Below, piece by piece: positions 8,387 to 18,644 of a DNA stretch of 64,000 nucleotides. Position numbers and translations under genes: made by a program. Under the pieces are notes generated by a model, which was not told the DNA's origin, did not search any database, and saw only the letters and a list, made by a program, of their open reading frames with translations. Within the stretch, counting starts at the first letter, position 1. Every line of letters starts with the position of its first letter. The stretch is from Stappia sp. TSB10P1A (lineage in GTDB: Bacteria; Pseudomonadota; Alphaproteobacteria; Rhizobiales; Stappiaceae): contig NZ_FYAU01000008.1 of assembly GCF_900185725.1 (NCBI RefSeq), positions 62,001 through 126,000 on the forward strand, written 5' to 3'.

Positions 8387-10222
8387 ATGAGCCTTCATTC
8401 CACCATCGCCGCCGTCACCGAGCGCATCATTGAGCGCAGCCGCAACAGCCGCGCCCAGTATCTGGAGCGCATCCGCGCGGCCGCCGAAAACGGCCCGCGC
8501 CGCTCGACCCTGTCCTGCGGCAACCTTGCCCATGGCTTTGCCGCCTGCGGGGTCACCGACAAGGCGCGGCTGGCCGGCGACGTGGTGCCGAACCTCGGCA
8601 TCATCACCGCCTACAACGACATGCTGTCGGCGCATCAGCCCTATGAGCGCTTCCCCGAGCTGATCCGCGAGGCGGCCCGCGAGGTCGGCGCCGTCGCCCA
8701 GGTCGCCGCCGGCGTTCCGGCGATGTGCGACGGCGTCACCCAGGGCCAGGCCGGCATGGAACTGTCGCTGTTCTCCCGCGACGTGATCGCCATGTCGACG
8801 GCCATCGGCCTGTCGCACCAGATGTTCGACGCCGCCGTCTTCCTCGGCATCTGCGACAAGATCGTTCCCGGCCTGATGATCGGGGCGCTGTCCTTCGGCC
8901 ATCTGCCGGCGGTCTTCGTTCCGGCCGGTCCGATGCCCACCGGCATGTCCAACGACGAGAAGGCCAAGACCCGCCAGCTCTATGCGGAAGGCAAGATCGG
9001 CCGCGCCGAACTGCTGGAGGCGGAGAGCCAGTCCTACCATTCGCCGGGCACCTGTACCTTCTACGGCACCGCCAATTCCAACCAGATGCTGATGGAGATC
9101 ATGGGCCTGCACCTGCCGGGCGCCAGCTTCGTGCATCCAAACACGCCGCTGCGCGACGCGCTGACCCGCGAGGCGGCAAAGCGCGCGCTGGCGCTGACCG
9201 CGCTCGGCAATGCCTATACGCCGGTCGGCGAGATGATCGACGAGCGCGCCATCGTCAACGGCGTCGTCGGCCTGCATGCCACCGGCGGCTCCACCAACCA
9301 CACCCTGCATCTGGTCGCCATCGCCGCCACCGCCGGCATCCGCCTGACCTGGGACGATATTTCCGACCTCTCCGACGCGGTGCCGCTGATCGCCCGCATC
9401 TATCCGAACGGGATGGCGGACGTGAACCACTTCCAGGCGGCCGGCGGCATGGGCTACCTGATCGGCGAATTGCTGGAGGCCGGCCTGCTGCACCGCGACG
9501 TGCGCACGGTCAACGGCACCGGCCTCGACGCCTATACCAGCGAAGCGCGGCTGACCGAGGAAGGCGGGGTTGCCTGGGTGCCGGCGACCCGCGAAAGCGG
9601 CGATCCGAAGGTCCTGTCCACGGCAGCCGAACCGTTCCAGAAGAATGGCGGCCTCACCGTTCTGGACGGCAATCTCGGCCGCGCGGTGATCAAGGTCTCC
9701 GCCGTCGCCCCGGAGCGCCGGGTGGTCGAGGCCCCGGCCCGCGTCTTCGCCTCGCAGGAGGCCCTGCAGGCCGCCTTCAAGGCGGGAGAGCTGACCTCCG
9801 ACTTCATCGCCGTGCTGCCCTTCCAGGGCCCGCGCGCCTGCGGCATGCCGGAACTGCACAAGCTGACGCCGGCGCTCGGCGTGTTGCAGGACCGCGGCAT
9901 CAAGGTCGCGCTCGTCACCGACGGGCGCATGTCGGGCGCCTCCGGCAAGGTGCCGGCGGCGATCCATGTCACGCCGGAGGCCGTCGACGGCGGGCCCATC
10001 GCCCGCATCCGCGACGGCGACCTCCTGCGCGTCGATGCGCCCGCCGGGCGGCTCGAAGTACTGGTCGATGCGGCGGAGTTCGCCGCCCGCACGCCGGCGA
10101 CCGCCGACCTTTCGGTCCACCAGCACGGCGTCGGCCGCGACCTCTTCGCCGCCTTCCGCGCCTTCGCCGGCCCCGCCGACCAGGGCGCCCATGTCTTCGG
10201 CACTCACGGCTTCGCCGCCTGA
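8387..10222 (+). CDS. edd: Phosphogluconate dehydratase
   Basis: The 611-residue IlvD/Edd family iron-sulfur dehydratase converts 6-phosphogluconate to 2-keto-3-deoxy-6-phosphogluconate, the first dedicated Entner-Doudoroff step. Expected blocks are present: [48 protein letters not shown] and [13 protein letters not shown] (cluster cysteines), and [18 protein letters not shown] near the C-terminus. Length is typical of Edd (about 600), not of IlvD. GAAAGGACGG precedes the ATG. It is followed 27 bp later by eda. Confidence 0.96.
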   Translation: MSLHSTIAAVTERIIERSRNSRAQYLERIRAAAENGPRRSTLSCGNLAHGFAACGVTDKARLAGDVVPNLGIITAYNDMLSAHQPYERFPELIREAAREVGAVAQVAAGVPAMCDGVTQGQAGMELSLFSRDVIAMSTAIGLSHQMFDAAVFLGICDKIVPGLMIGALSFGHLPAVFVPAGPMPTGMSNDEKAKTRQLYAEGKIGRAELLEAESQSYHSPGTCTFYGTANSNQMLMEIMGLHLPGASFVHPNTPLRDALTREAAKRALALTALGNAYTPVGEMIDERAIVNGVVGLHATGGSTNHTLHLVAIAATAGIRLTWDDISDLSDAVPLIARIYPNGMADVNHFQAAGGMGYLIGELLEAGLLHRDVRTVNGTGLDAYTSEARLTEEGGVAWVPATRESGDPKVLSTAAEPFQKNGGLTVLDGNLGRAVIKVSAVAPERRVVEAPARVFASQEALQAAFKAGELTSDFIAVLPFQGPRACGMPELHKLTPALGVLQDRGIKVALVTDGRMSGASGKVPAAIHVTPEAVDGGPIARIRDGDLLRVDAPAGRLEVLVDAAEFAARTPATADLSVHQHGVGRDLFAAFRAFAGPADQGAHVFGTHGFAA

Positions 10223-10249
10223 CGCCGACCCTTCACGGAGACTGACCTT

Positions 10250-10894
10250 ATGGCCACCAGCCAGAACACCGAACGCCTCGACCGGATCATGCAGGCCGCG
10301 CCGGTCATCCCGGTACTGATCGTCGACGACCCCGCCAAGGCCGTGCCGATGGCCCGCGCGCTGGTGCGCGGCGGGTTGCCGGCGATCGAGATCACGCTGC
10401 GCACGCCGAAGGCGCTGGAGGCGATCCGCGCTGTCGCGAGCGAAGTGGAAGGCGCCTTCGTCGGCGCCGGCACCGTGCTCGATGCCGCGCAGTACCAGGC
10501 TGCCGTCGCGGCGGGGGCCACCTTTGTCGTCTCGCCCGGTGCCACCGACCGGCTGCTGGCAGCGGCCGCCAACCACGACGTGCCGCTGCTGCCGGGCAGT
10601 GCCACCGCCTCGGAAGTGATGAAGCTGCTGGAGGCCGGCTACTCGCGGCTGAAGCTGTTCCCGGCCGAGGCCGTCGGCGGCGCGGCGCTGCTGAAGTCGC
10701 TTGCCTCGCCGCTGCCGGCCGCCCGCTTCTGCCCGACCGGCGGGATCACCGAGACGACCGCCCCGACCTATCTCGCCCTGCCCAACGTCGTGTGCGTCGG
10801 CGGCTCGTGGATCGCCGGGCCCGACGCCATCGCCGCCGAGGACTGGGACGGCATCGAGGCCCGTGCCCGCCAGGCGTCGAAGCTTCCGGCCTGA
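10250..10894 (+). CDS. eda: 2-keto-3-deoxy-6-phosphogluconate aldolase
   Basis: The 214-residue class I aldolase cleaves KDPG to pyruvate and glyceraldehyde 3-phosphate. The catalytic glutamate region ([18 protein letters not shown]), the [11 protein letters not shown] strand and the Schiff-base lysine in [13 protein letters not shown] are all present. A CGGAG site precedes the start. It forms an edd-eda operon and completes the Entner-Doudoroff pathway of the cluster. Confidence 0.95.
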   Translation: MATSQNTERLDRIMQAAPVIPVLIVDDPAKAVPMARALVRGGLPAIEITLRTPKALEAIRAVASEVEGAFVGAGTVLDAAQYQAAVAAGATFVVSPGATDRLLAAAANHDVPLLPGSATASEVMKLLEAGYSRLKLFPAEAVGGAALLKSLASPLPAARFCPTGGITETTAPTYLALPNVVCVGGSWIAGPDAIAAEDWDGIEARARQASKLPA

Positions 10895-11040
10895 GACGGC
10901 GCCCGACCGGGGGAGGGAGCGGACCGTGGCAGAAAATATTCCCGCCGCCGGTTTCCCGGCGATCTTGCAGGACCCCGTGCCCGCTCCCATCTGCTTCGGG
11001 TCGCGGATCGCCAGATCCGCATTTCGCGAGGCTGTCTCCC

Positions 11041-11367
11041 ATGTCGAGCTCATCGAACACCACCGCTCCGGCGGTGGCCACCCGTCGGACCGGCGTCCGA
11101 CCGGGGGTTACCTTCTATGTCGTCGTGATTTCCGCCGTGCTGCTGTTTTCCGCCGAGATCTGGACGCTGACCCTCGGCACCCTCTGGGCCTTCATCGGCA
11201 TCCTGTCGCTCGGCTCGGCAGGCACCATCGCCCTTGCCGTTCTGCTTGTCCCCGGTGCCGCCTGGGCCACCTGGCGCCTGGCCACCCTCGCGATCCGCGG
11301 CGAACTCGCCCTCGCCGCCAGCGAGCGCGAGAGGCTTGCCGAGGACACGGCACAGCCTGCGGGCTGA
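11041..11367 (+). CDS. Small two-helix membrane protein, function unknown
   Basis: The 108-residue protein has a polar N-terminus followed by two hydrophobic segments (about residues 24-44, VTFYVVVISAVLLFSAEIW, and 50-72, FIGILSLGSAGTIALAVLLVP) and a charged C-terminal tail (LALAASERERLAEDTA). The family was not recognised. The start at 11041 was chosen because upstream codons give a low-complexity arginine-rich extension; no good ribosome binding site is visible, so the start is uncertain. It lies between eda and the antiporter gene. Confidence 0.55.
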   Translation: MSSSSNTTAPAVATRRTGVRPGVTFYVVVISAVLLFSAEIWTLTLGTLWAFIGILSLGSAGTIALAVLLVPGAAWATWRLATLAIRGELALAASERERLAEDTAQPAG

Positions 11368-11511
11368 TCGCAGTCCCCATCGATGCGCCTGCCGGTCCGG
11401 CCTGTCAGGCGGCGCACTCCTGCGGATATGGGTCGCAGGTCGCGGCAGCCGGATCGCCTCTTTGGGTTCCTCGCGCAGCCTGCCGCCGCGGCGCCCCGGA
11501 TCGGCTCCCCC

Positions 11512-12438
11512 ATGCTCATCGATATGGCTCTCGTCGGCCTCGGTCTCGCCCTGCTGTTCCTCGGCGGCGACTTTCTGGTGCGGGGCGCGGTGGTGCTCGC
11601 CGCACGCCTGCGCATCTCCCCGCTGCTTATCGGCCTGACCGTCGTCGGCTTCGGCACCTCCATGCCGGAACTGCTGGTCTCGCTCAATGCTGCCCTGGCG
11701 GGCCTGCCCGATATCGCCATCGGCAATGTCGTCGGCTCCAACACCGCCAACATCCTGCTGATCCTCGGCCTCGCCCTCGTCGTCGCGCCGCTGTCCTCGC
11801 GCCTGCCCGGCCTTCGGCGCGACCTTCTCGCCATGCTGGCGAGCGCCGCGCTGCTCGCGCTCATCGCCCCCGGCGGGGTCCTTCGCCCCTGGCACGGCCT
11901 GCTCTTCCTGGCCCTGCTGGCGGCCTATCTCACCTACAGCGCGATCCGCGGCCGCTCGCAAGGGGCGACGCTTCCCGACACCGGAACCGCCCTGACGCTC
12001 TGGCAGATGCTCGGCTTCATCGCCGCGGGCCTTGCGGCGCTGGTCTTCGGGGCGGACTTCCTCGTCCAGGGTGCGACGAGCCTCGCCGTCAGGATCGGCG
12101 TCCCCGATGCGGTCATCGGCCTCACCATCGTCGCCGTCGGCACCAGCCTGCCGGAGCTTGCGACCTCCGTCGTCGCGGCGATGAAGCGTCAGCCGGAAAT
12201 CGCCGTCGGCAACGTGGTCGGCTCGAACATTTTCAACATTCTCGGCATTCTGGGCGTGACCGCCGTCCTCGCGCCGATCCCCGTCGCGCCGCAGATGGCG
12301 CGCTTCGACATCCCGGTGATGCTCGCGGTCACCCTTGTCATCGCCGCGCTGCTGGCGGTCGCCCCGCGCGTGCCGAGGCTGGTGGGGCTGGCCCTGCTTG
12401 CCGCCTATGGCTGGTATTGTACGGTGCTGTTCGTCTGA
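11512..12438 (+). CDS. Calcium/sodium antiporter family (CaCA) membrane protein
   Basis: The 308-residue protein is built of two inverted five-helix repeats. Each carries the alpha-repeat signature of the Ca2+/cation antiporter superfamily: [16 protein letters not shown] with [11 protein letters not shown] in the first half, and [17 protein letters not shown] with [11 protein letters not shown] in the second. Length matches YrbG-type prokaryotic exchangers. The start was set at 11512, where the hydrophobic first helix begins; an earlier ATG at 11383 adds an arginine-rich stretch unlikely to be translated. It exchanges Ca2+ for Na+ or another cation across the inner membrane (ion specificity inferred). 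Confidence 0.85.
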   Translation: MLIDMALVGLGLALLFLGGDFLVRGAVVLAARLRISPLLIGLTVVGFGTSMPELLVSLNAALAGLPDIAIGNVVGSNTANILLILGLALVVAPLSSRLPGLRRDLLAMLASAALLALIAPGGVLRPWHGLLFLALLAAYLTYSAIRGRSQGATLPDTGTALTLWQMLGFIAAGLAALVFGADFLVQGATSLAVRIGVPDAVIGLTIVAVGTSLPELATSVVAAMKRQPEIAVGNVVGSNIFNILGILGVTAVLAPIPVAPQMARFDIPVMLAVTLVIAALLAVAPRVPRLVGLALLAAYGWYCTVLFV

Positions 12439-12514
12439 CGCGCGAACCGGCCCGACCGACACCCCCGACGACACACCGGACGACATACCGGACCCAACAA
12501 GGAGGAGGATGATC

Positions 12515-14140
12515 ATGACCGGGCCCGCACTCCCGCAAGACCTCAAGCAGCGGGCGGAGAGCTTGCGCGCCACCGGCTTGCGCCGTCTCTTCGCCGAAGA
12601 CCCCGGCCGGTTCGACGCCCTCTCCTTCGGCTTCGAGGACATGCTGCTCGACCTGTCGAAGCTGCACTGGGACCGCGACGCGATCGCAGGCCTCGCCGCC
12701 TTCGCCCGTGCGCGCGGCATGGAACACCGCCGCGCGGCGATGTTCGCCGGCGAGCCGATCAACGCGACGGAGGCGCGCGCGGTCCTGCATGTCGCCCTGC
12801 GCAACCGGGGCGAGGCGCCCGTTCTCGTCGACGGCCGCGACGTGATGCCGAGCGTCCGCACGACGCTGGCGCAGATGGAGGCCTTCGCCCGCGGCATCCG
12901 CGACGGCTCGATTCTCTCCGCCGCCGGCCGGCCCTTCACCGATGTCGTCAACATCGGCATCGGCGGGTCGGATCTCGGCCCGGCGATGGTGACGGCGGCG
13001 CTCGCCCCCTTCGCCGACGGTCCGCGCCTGCATTACGTCTCGAATGTCGACGGCGCCCATATCGCCGACACGCTGAAGGGGCTCGATCCCCGCACCACCC
13101 TGATCATCGTCGCTTCCAAGACCTTCACCACCATCGAGACCATGACCAATGCCCGCACCGCGCGGCAGTGGATCGTCAAGGCGCTGGGGGAAGACGCCGT
13201 CGGCGCGCATTTCGCGGCCGTCTCGACGGCTCTCGACAAGGTCGGCGCCTTCGGCATCGACGCGGCGCGGGTCTTCGGCTTCTGGGACTGGGTCGGCGGG
13301 CGCTATTCCGTGTGGTCGGCCATCGGCCTGCCGGTGATGATCGCCATCGGCGCGGAGAATTTCGCGCAGTTCCTGGAGGGCGCCCATGCGCTCGACCGCC
13401 ATTTCCGCGAGGCGGAGGCGCTGGAGAACCTGCCGGTGCTGCTCGCCCTTGCCGGCATCTGGCACCGCAATGTCTGCGGCTTTCCCGCCCGCGCCATCCT
13501 TCCCTACGACCAGCGCCTCGCCCGCCTGCCCGCCTATCTGCAGCAGCTCGACATGGAGTCCAACGGCAAGCGCGTGACGCTGGCCGGCGAGCCGGTCGAC
13601 TGCGCCACCGGGCCGCTGGTCTGGGGCGAGCCGGGCACCAACGGTCAGCACGCCTTCTACCAGCTCCTGCATCAGGGCACGGATGTGATTCCCTGCGAGT
13701 TCATCGTCGCCGCAAACGGGCACGAACCGGACCTTGCCCATCACCACGCCCTGCTGGTGGCAAACTGCCTCGCCCAGTCGGAAGCTTTGATGAACGGGCG
13801 CACGCGCGAAGAGGCCGAGGCGCTGCTGGTCGCCGAGGGCAAGTCGGTGGCGGAAGTCGCCCGCCTTGCCCCGCACAAGGAGTTTCCCGGCAACCGCCCG
13901 TCGCTGACCATCGTCCACGACCGGCTGACGCCGCGCGCCCTCGGCCGGCTCATTGCCCTTTACGAGCACCGGGTCTTCGTCGAAGGCGCCGTCTGGAACA
14001 TCAACTCCTTCGACCAGTGGGGCGTCGAACTCGGCAAGGTGCTGGCCAACGAGTTGCTGCCGATGCTGGACGGACGGGAGCCGGCGACGGGGCGCGACAG
14101 CTCGACCCTCGGCCTCCTCGCCCGGCTGCGAAGGCAATGA
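12515..14140 (+). CDS. pgi: Glucose-6-phosphate isomerase
   Basis: The 541-residue cytosolic enzyme interconverts fructose 6-phosphate and glucose 6-phosphate. Family signatures are intact: [40 protein letters not shown], and near the C-terminus [26 protein letters not shown] (12501-12508) is best spaced for the ATG at 12515, although an ATG at 12509 is also in frame. In this cluster it links FrcK to Zwf, so fructose can enter the Entner-Doudoroff pathway. Confidence 0.96.
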   Translation: MTGPALPQDLKQRAESLRATGLRRLFAEDPGRFDALSFGFEDMLLDLSKLHWDRDAIAGLAAFARARGMEHRRAAMFAGEPINATEARAVLHVALRNRGEAPVLVDGRDVMPSVRTTLAQMEAFARGIRDGSILSAAGRPFTDVVNIGIGGSDLGPAMVTAALAPFADGPRLHYVSNVDGAHIADTLKGLDPRTTLIIVASKTFTTIETMTNARTARQWIVKALGEDAVGAHFAAVSTALDKVGAFGIDAARVFGFWDWVGGRYSVWSAIGLPVMIAIGAENFAQFLEGAHALDRHFREAEALENLPVLLALAGIWHRNVCGFPARAILPYDQRLARLPAYLQQLDMESNGKRVTLAGEPVDCATGPLVWGEPGTNGQHAFYQLLHQGTDVIPCEFIVAANGHEPDLAHHHALLVANCLAQSEALMNGRTREEAEALLVAEGKSVAEVARLAPHKEFPGNRPSLTIVHDRLTPRALGRLIALYEHRVFVEGAVWNINSFDQWGVELGKVLANELLPMLDGREPATGRDSSTLGLLARLRRQ

Positions 14141-14341
14141 TGCCGCTCCGTTAACCGCAGGTGGAAAAGAACCGCCGTCCAATGATCTACGTCACAGCTT
14201 CGCCTCAGCCTGGCGCTAGACTGATCCCGGTTTTGATGCTCAGATAGGCAGCAACGCAAGGGAGACTCCGACCCTCCCTGCTGAAGGGCCTGTCGGGAGG
14301 CGACAGTCGCCGGAACCTTTGGACATGTGAGGAGTTGGAAA

Positions 14342-14611
14342 ATGGTCAGGATTGTTCTCGTGGGTGCAACGGCCCTTCTGCTGGCGGCGTGCCAGTCCGA
14401 CAGCCAGCGTGACCGCGCGCTGGTCGGTGGCGGCCTCGGTGCCGCGACCGGCGCGGTGATCGGCGCGGCGGCGACCGGCGATGTCGGCGGCGCACTGGTC
14501 GGCGGTGTCATCGGCGGTGTCGGCGGTGCCATGGTCGGCTCGGCCACCACGCCGAAGAACTGCATCGCGACCGACCGCTACGGCCGTCGCTACCGGGTTG
14601 CCTGCCCGTAA
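14342..14611 (+). CDS. Glycine-zipper lipoprotein, copy 1
   Basis: The 89-residue protein has a lipoprotein signal ending in LLLAACQ (lipobox cysteine at residue 15), then SDSQRDRALVGGG. A glycine-zipper membrane segment follows (GLGAATGAVIGAAATGDVGG onward, alternating G and A) and a short tail with TDRYGRRYRVACP. Glycine-zipper lipoproteins of this kind sit in the outer membrane or periplasm and resemble the YmgG/OmpA-linker class; the role is unknown. GTGAGGAG precedes the ATG. A paralog of equal length follows 126 bp downstream. Confidence 0.75.
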   Translation: MVRIVLVGATALLLAACQSDSQRDRALVGGGLGAATGAVIGAAATGDVGGALVGGVIGGVGGAMVGSATTPKNCIATDRYGRRYRVACP

Positions 14612-14737
14612 GAGGCGACCTCGCCCGCCCGAGAGGGACATGCCTGACCGCCGCAACGCAAGCTTCGGCCGACCGTTGCGGTGGTGCATGCGTTTCTCGC
14701 GAAACGCAGTCCGGCCAACCAATCGGAGGCGAATTTG

Positions 14738-15007
14738 ATGAATAAGATCGTGATCGTTACGGCGGCGACCCTGCTGATTGCCGCCTGTCAGGCCGACAGC
14801 CAGCGTGACCGCGCGCTGGTCGGCGGTGGCCTCGGCGCCGCCACCGGCGCTGCCATCGGAGCCGCCGCAACGGGCGATGTCGGCGGTGCACTCGTGGGCG
14901 GTGCCATTGGCGGCGCCAGCGGCGCGGTGATCGGCTCGGCCACCACACCCCGCAACTGCGTCACCACCGACCGCTACGGCCGTCGCCACTATGTGGCCTG
15001 CCCCTAG
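14738..15007 (+). CDS. Glycine-zipper lipoprotein, copy 2
   Basis: The 89-residue paralog of the preceding gene is nearly identical from the lipobox onward (LLIAACQADSQRDRALVGGG, the same zipper, TDRYGRRHYVACP). The differing signal peptide and 3' end indicate an older tandem duplication rather than an assembly artefact. CGGAGGCG (14724-14731) lies before the ATG at 14738. Its TAG stop (15005-15007) is part of the CTAG terminus of the double-hairpin repeat that starts at 15004. Confidence 0.75.
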   Translation: MNKIVIVTAATLLIAACQADSQRDRALVGGGLGAATGAAIGAAATGDVGGALVGGAIGGASGAVIGSATTPRNCVTTDRYGRRHYVACP

Positions 15008-15169
15008 TCACCCGAATCTGAAGTTCGTCACATGTCTCGGCATGCTCTGAACGAACTTCAGATTCAAAAGGGTGACTAGCAAGTCTATGTTTCTAGTGTG
15101 GTTTTCGAATTTGAAATACGCTCGCGGCACGCTGCAAAAATGAGGCGTATTTCAAATTCACCACACTAG
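15004..15169. repeat. Double-hairpin interspersed repeat, copy 1
   Basis: This 166 bp AT-richer element consists of two long palindromes. Palindrome A pairs 15004-15028 with 15051-15079 (25 bp, perfect except for an AAAA bulge at 15066-15069) around a 22-base loop. Palindrome B pairs 15093-15121 with 15145-15169 (a TTTTC block on the left opposite a single base) around a 23-base loop. A 13 bp spacer joins them. Each palindrome starts and ends with CTAG. A second copy lies at 54198-54365. No open reading frame is carried, so it is a non-autonomous element or a structured RNA or DNA site. Confidence 0.9.
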
Positions 15170-15213
15170 GTCACGGTTTCAAGCGTTCGCACACCAAACA
15201 AGGTTTGCACACA

Positions 15214-15248
15214 AGCGAGGCCGGCCAGGGATCCTGGCCGGCCTCGCT
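15214..15248 (-). terminator. Strong hairpin terminator after ald
   Basis: A perfect 16 bp stem (15214-15229 with 15233-15248) closes a three-base loop, 22 bp beyond the ald stop on the minus strand. It is followed there by TTGTGTGC, a short T-rich stretch. Confidence 0.7.
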
Positions 15249-15270
15249 GCGTTCAGCCCTGCGGCCGCGA

Positions 15271-16407
<1,137 letters not shown>

Positions 16408-16544
16408 TCTTGTACCTCCTCCGTGCTCGACCGCCCGGCGGTCGGGATAATCGGGAATGTTACGCGAAAACGCCTCGAATTTGCTTGCGTTGTCGGCCTC
16501 GTCTTCGCAATCTGCGCAAGATTGAAGCGCAGAATGGCTGATTG

Positions 16545-17045
16545 ATGAAACATTCTTCGAAGGAAGTCGCAAAGCTGGATCGGATCGACCGGCATATCCT
16601 TGCCCTGCTGCAGGTCGACGGGCGCATCGCCAATGCCGATCTTGCGGACGCCGTCGGCCTGTCCGCCTCCGCCTGCCTGCGCCGGGTGCGGATGCTGGAG
16701 GACAGCGGCGTCATCGACCGCTATGTCGCCCTGCTCGACCAGACCCGCATCGGCCGGCGGATGAACATTTTCGTGGAGATCTCGCTCACCTCCCAGTCGA
16801 ACGAGGTGCTGACCCGCTTCGAGCAGGCCGTCGCCCGCTCGCCGGAGATCATGGAATGCCATCTGATGGCGGGCGACGCCGACTATCTGCTGCGCATCAC
16901 CGCCGCCGATCCGATCGACTTCGAGCGCATCCACCGCGACCATCTCGCCCGCCTGCCGGGCGTCTCGCGCATGCGCTCCTCCTTCGCGATCCGCACGATT
17001 TCCCGCAGCACCGCCTATCCGCTGCCGGAAGACGACGACAGATAG
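16545..17045 (+). CDS. Lrp/AsnC-family regulator, probably of ald
   Basis: The 166-residue protein has an N-terminal AsnC-type helix-turn-helix (about residues 10-60, LDRIDRHILALLQVDGRIANADLADAVGLSASACLRRVRMLEDSG-type pattern) and a C-terminal RAM effector domain (about 75-150, with MECHLMAGDADYLLRI). Lrp-type proteins beside ald activate it in response to alanine in other bacteria. The ATG at 16545 is preceded in frame by TTG; the ATG was preferred. The intergenic region contains TTGCGCAA-like inverted half-sites that could be its operator. Confidence 0.85.
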   Translation: MKHSSKEVAKLDRIDRHILALLQVDGRIANADLADAVGLSASACLRRVRMLEDSGVIDRYVALLDQTRIGRRMNIFVEISLTSQSNEVLTRFEQAVARSPEIMECHLMAGDADYLLRITAADPIDFERIHRDHLARLPGVSRMRSSFAIRTISRSTAYPLPEDDDR

Positions 17046-17173
17046 CGCCGCCGCCCCGACCGCCGACCCGGCCAGAAGGTCGCAGGCCGACCTTATGGCA
17101 CCCTGTCTAATTTACTGATAGACTGATTAAGCGCTCGGGATTTTTCGCGAGGCTCAGCCTTGGCGGTCCAGGT

Positions 17174-17653
17174 ATGAAGGCAGCAGGTATATCCAGGGGC
17201 CTATCCGGCTTGACGCTCCTGATCGTCGACGACGATCCGGACGACCTGTGGATGTTCGGCCATCTGCTGCAGCGCGCCTGTCCCGAACCCGAAACGCTCT
17301 CGCTCGTCACCGCCGCCGACGGCGCTACCGCCCTTGCCGAGATCGACCGGACGATCTCGGCCGGCCTTCCCCTGCCCGACGCCATCCTGCTCGACATGAA
17401 CATGCCGGGCCTGACCGGGCTCGACGTGCTCGCCGCCCTGCGCGCCCGGCGCTGCCTCGATGCCACGCCGATCATCATCCTGTCGACGACCGAAAGTGCC
17501 CGCACCGCCGAACTGGCCCTGCGCGCCGGTGCCGACGCGGTGGTCACCAAGCCCGACAGCATGGCCAGCATCCAGCGGCTCGCGGCCGATCTTCTCCGCG
17601 ACACCCTGGCCGCCCGCCATCCGCCGCGCGCCTGCGCCAGGGCGCGCGCCTGA
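17174..17653 (+). CDS. Single-domain response regulator
   Basis: The 159-residue protein consists of a receiver domain only, with no output domain. It has the acidic triad DDD (19-21), phospho-acceptor Asp74 in LLDMNMPG, Ser104/Thr105 in IILST and Lys126 in VTKP. An insertion between beta2 and alpha2 (AEIDRTISAGLPLPDA) resembles Rcp1-like stand-alone receivers that work with phytochrome or hybrid kinases. No kinase gene is adjacent, so the partner is encoded elsewhere. The basic C-terminal tail is rich in Ala and Arg. Confidence 0.85.
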   Translation: MKAAGISRGLSGLTLLIVDDDPDDLWMFGHLLQRACPEPETLSLVTAADGATALAEIDRTISAGLPLPDAILLDMNMPGLTGLDVLAALRARRCLDATPIIILSTTESARTAELALRAGADAVVTKPDSMASIQRLAADLLRDTLAARHPPRACARARA

Positions 17654-17762
17654 GGCCGCGCTTTTCCACGGCCCCAATCCTTTTGCCGCAAGACGCTTGA
17701 TCGCACGCCCGCCTCGTCCGACAACGGGGGACCGTTTTCAGGACGATCCCCGAGGAGGACCG

Positions 17763-18644
17763 ATGGCCCACGCGATTTCCCGTCTCAGCGACACCCGCTG
17801 CGAGCTTGCCGAAGGCCCGACCTGGGACGAGCGCACCGGGCGCCTCTACTGGTGCGACATCCTCGGCAAGCGCATCCACGCGCGCGACTGGCAGAGCCGA
17901 ACCGAGCGCCACTGGGACCTGCCGGATGTGGTCGGCTCGCTCGGCCTGACTGAGGACGACGACCGCCTCATTGTCGCCCTGCGCGACCGCGTCGTCCTGT
18001 TCACCCTGTCAACCGGCGCCATCGAGACCCTGGCGGAGATCGAGGCCGGCGATCCGCGCACCCGCCTCAACGACGGCAAGGTCGGCCCGGACGGCGCCTT
18101 CTATGTCGGCACCATGGACGACCGGCCGGACCGCCAGCCGATCGGCGCGCTCTACCGGGTCACCCGCGACGGCACCACCACGCGGCTCGTCGAGGGCGTG
18201 ACCGTCTCCAACGGTCTTGCCTGGTCGCCCGACGGGACAGTGCTCTATCATGCCGACAGCCGGCCGGGGCATATCGAGGCCTGGGATTTCGACGCGGCGC
18301 GTGGCGCGATCTCCGGGCGGCGCCTCTTCGCCCAGCTCACCAACGAGACCGGGCGCCCGGACGGCGGCACGGTGGACGCCAAGGGGCGCTACTGGTCGGC
18401 GGGCGTCTCCGCCGGCCTGCTCAACTGCTTCGCCCCCGACGGCACACTCCTCGAGGCGATCCCGATGCCGGTGCCGCGCCCGACCATGCCCTGCTTCTGC
18501 GGCCCGTCGCTGGAGGAGATGGTGGTGACCAGCCTGCGCCCGCCCAACGCCCCGGACCTCTTGGCGCAATATCCGGACTCCGGCTGCCTGTTCCTGCTGA
18601 AGCCCGGCGCGACCGGCCTGCCGGCCTGCCGCTTCAGCCTTTAG
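17763..18644 (+). CDS. SMP-30/gluconolactonase-family hydrolase
   Basis: The 293-residue six-bladed beta-propeller belongs to the SMP-30/Gluconolaconase/LRE-like family. The metal-binding glutamate lies in [11 protein letters not shown]. The central blade motifs [19 protein letters not shown] and [18 protein letters not shown], and the late [14 protein letters not shown], match sugar lactonases. CGAGGAGG is upstream of the ATG at 17763. It probably hydrolyses an aldonolactone. It ends convergently with trhO, overlapping by 11 bp. It is the only lactonase-type gene in the window, although the Entner-Doudoroff cluster lacks pgl. Confidence 0.87.
   Translation: MAHAISRLSDTRCELAEGPTWDERTGRLYWCDILGKRIHARDWQSRTERHWDLPDVVGSLGLTEDDDRLIVALRDRVVLFTLSTGAIETLAEIEAGDPRTRLNDGKVGPDGAFYVGTMDDRPDRQPIGALYRVTRDGTTTRLVEGVTVSNGLAWSPDGTVLYHADSRPGHIEAWDFDAARGAISGRRLFAQLTNETGRPDGGTVDAKGRYWSAGVSAGLLNCFAPDGTLLEAIPMPVPRPTMPCFCGPSLEEMVVTSLRPPNAPDLLAQYPDSGCLFLLKPGATGLPACRFSL

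Noticed and set aside
8267-11053. Very long minus-strand open frame (over 900 codons) opposite edd and eda
   Set aside because: It is antisense to well-recognised genes, with Arg/Gly/Asp-rich composition, no domains and no ribosome binding site. Such shadows are expected at 68% GC; the same applies to the long plus-strand frame opposite uvrD (60073-62583) and the minus frame over 1568-3913.
11383-11511. Upstream start for the Ca2+/Na+ antiporter gene
   Set aside because: The added 43 residues are Arg/Pro-rich and precede the natural first transmembrane helix. No ribosome binding site supports them.
14641-15180. CRISPR array possibility around the palindromic repeats
   Set aside because: There are no regularly spaced direct repeats and no cas genes. 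The repeats are two distinct inverted repeats with unequal spacers.
17763-18644. Calling the SMP-30 protein the missing 6-phosphogluconolactonase
   Set aside because: It is an SMP-30 beta-propeller, not the NagB-like Pgl fold nor clearly the YbhE type, and it lies 9.5 kb from zwf. It is mentioned only as a possible substitute.
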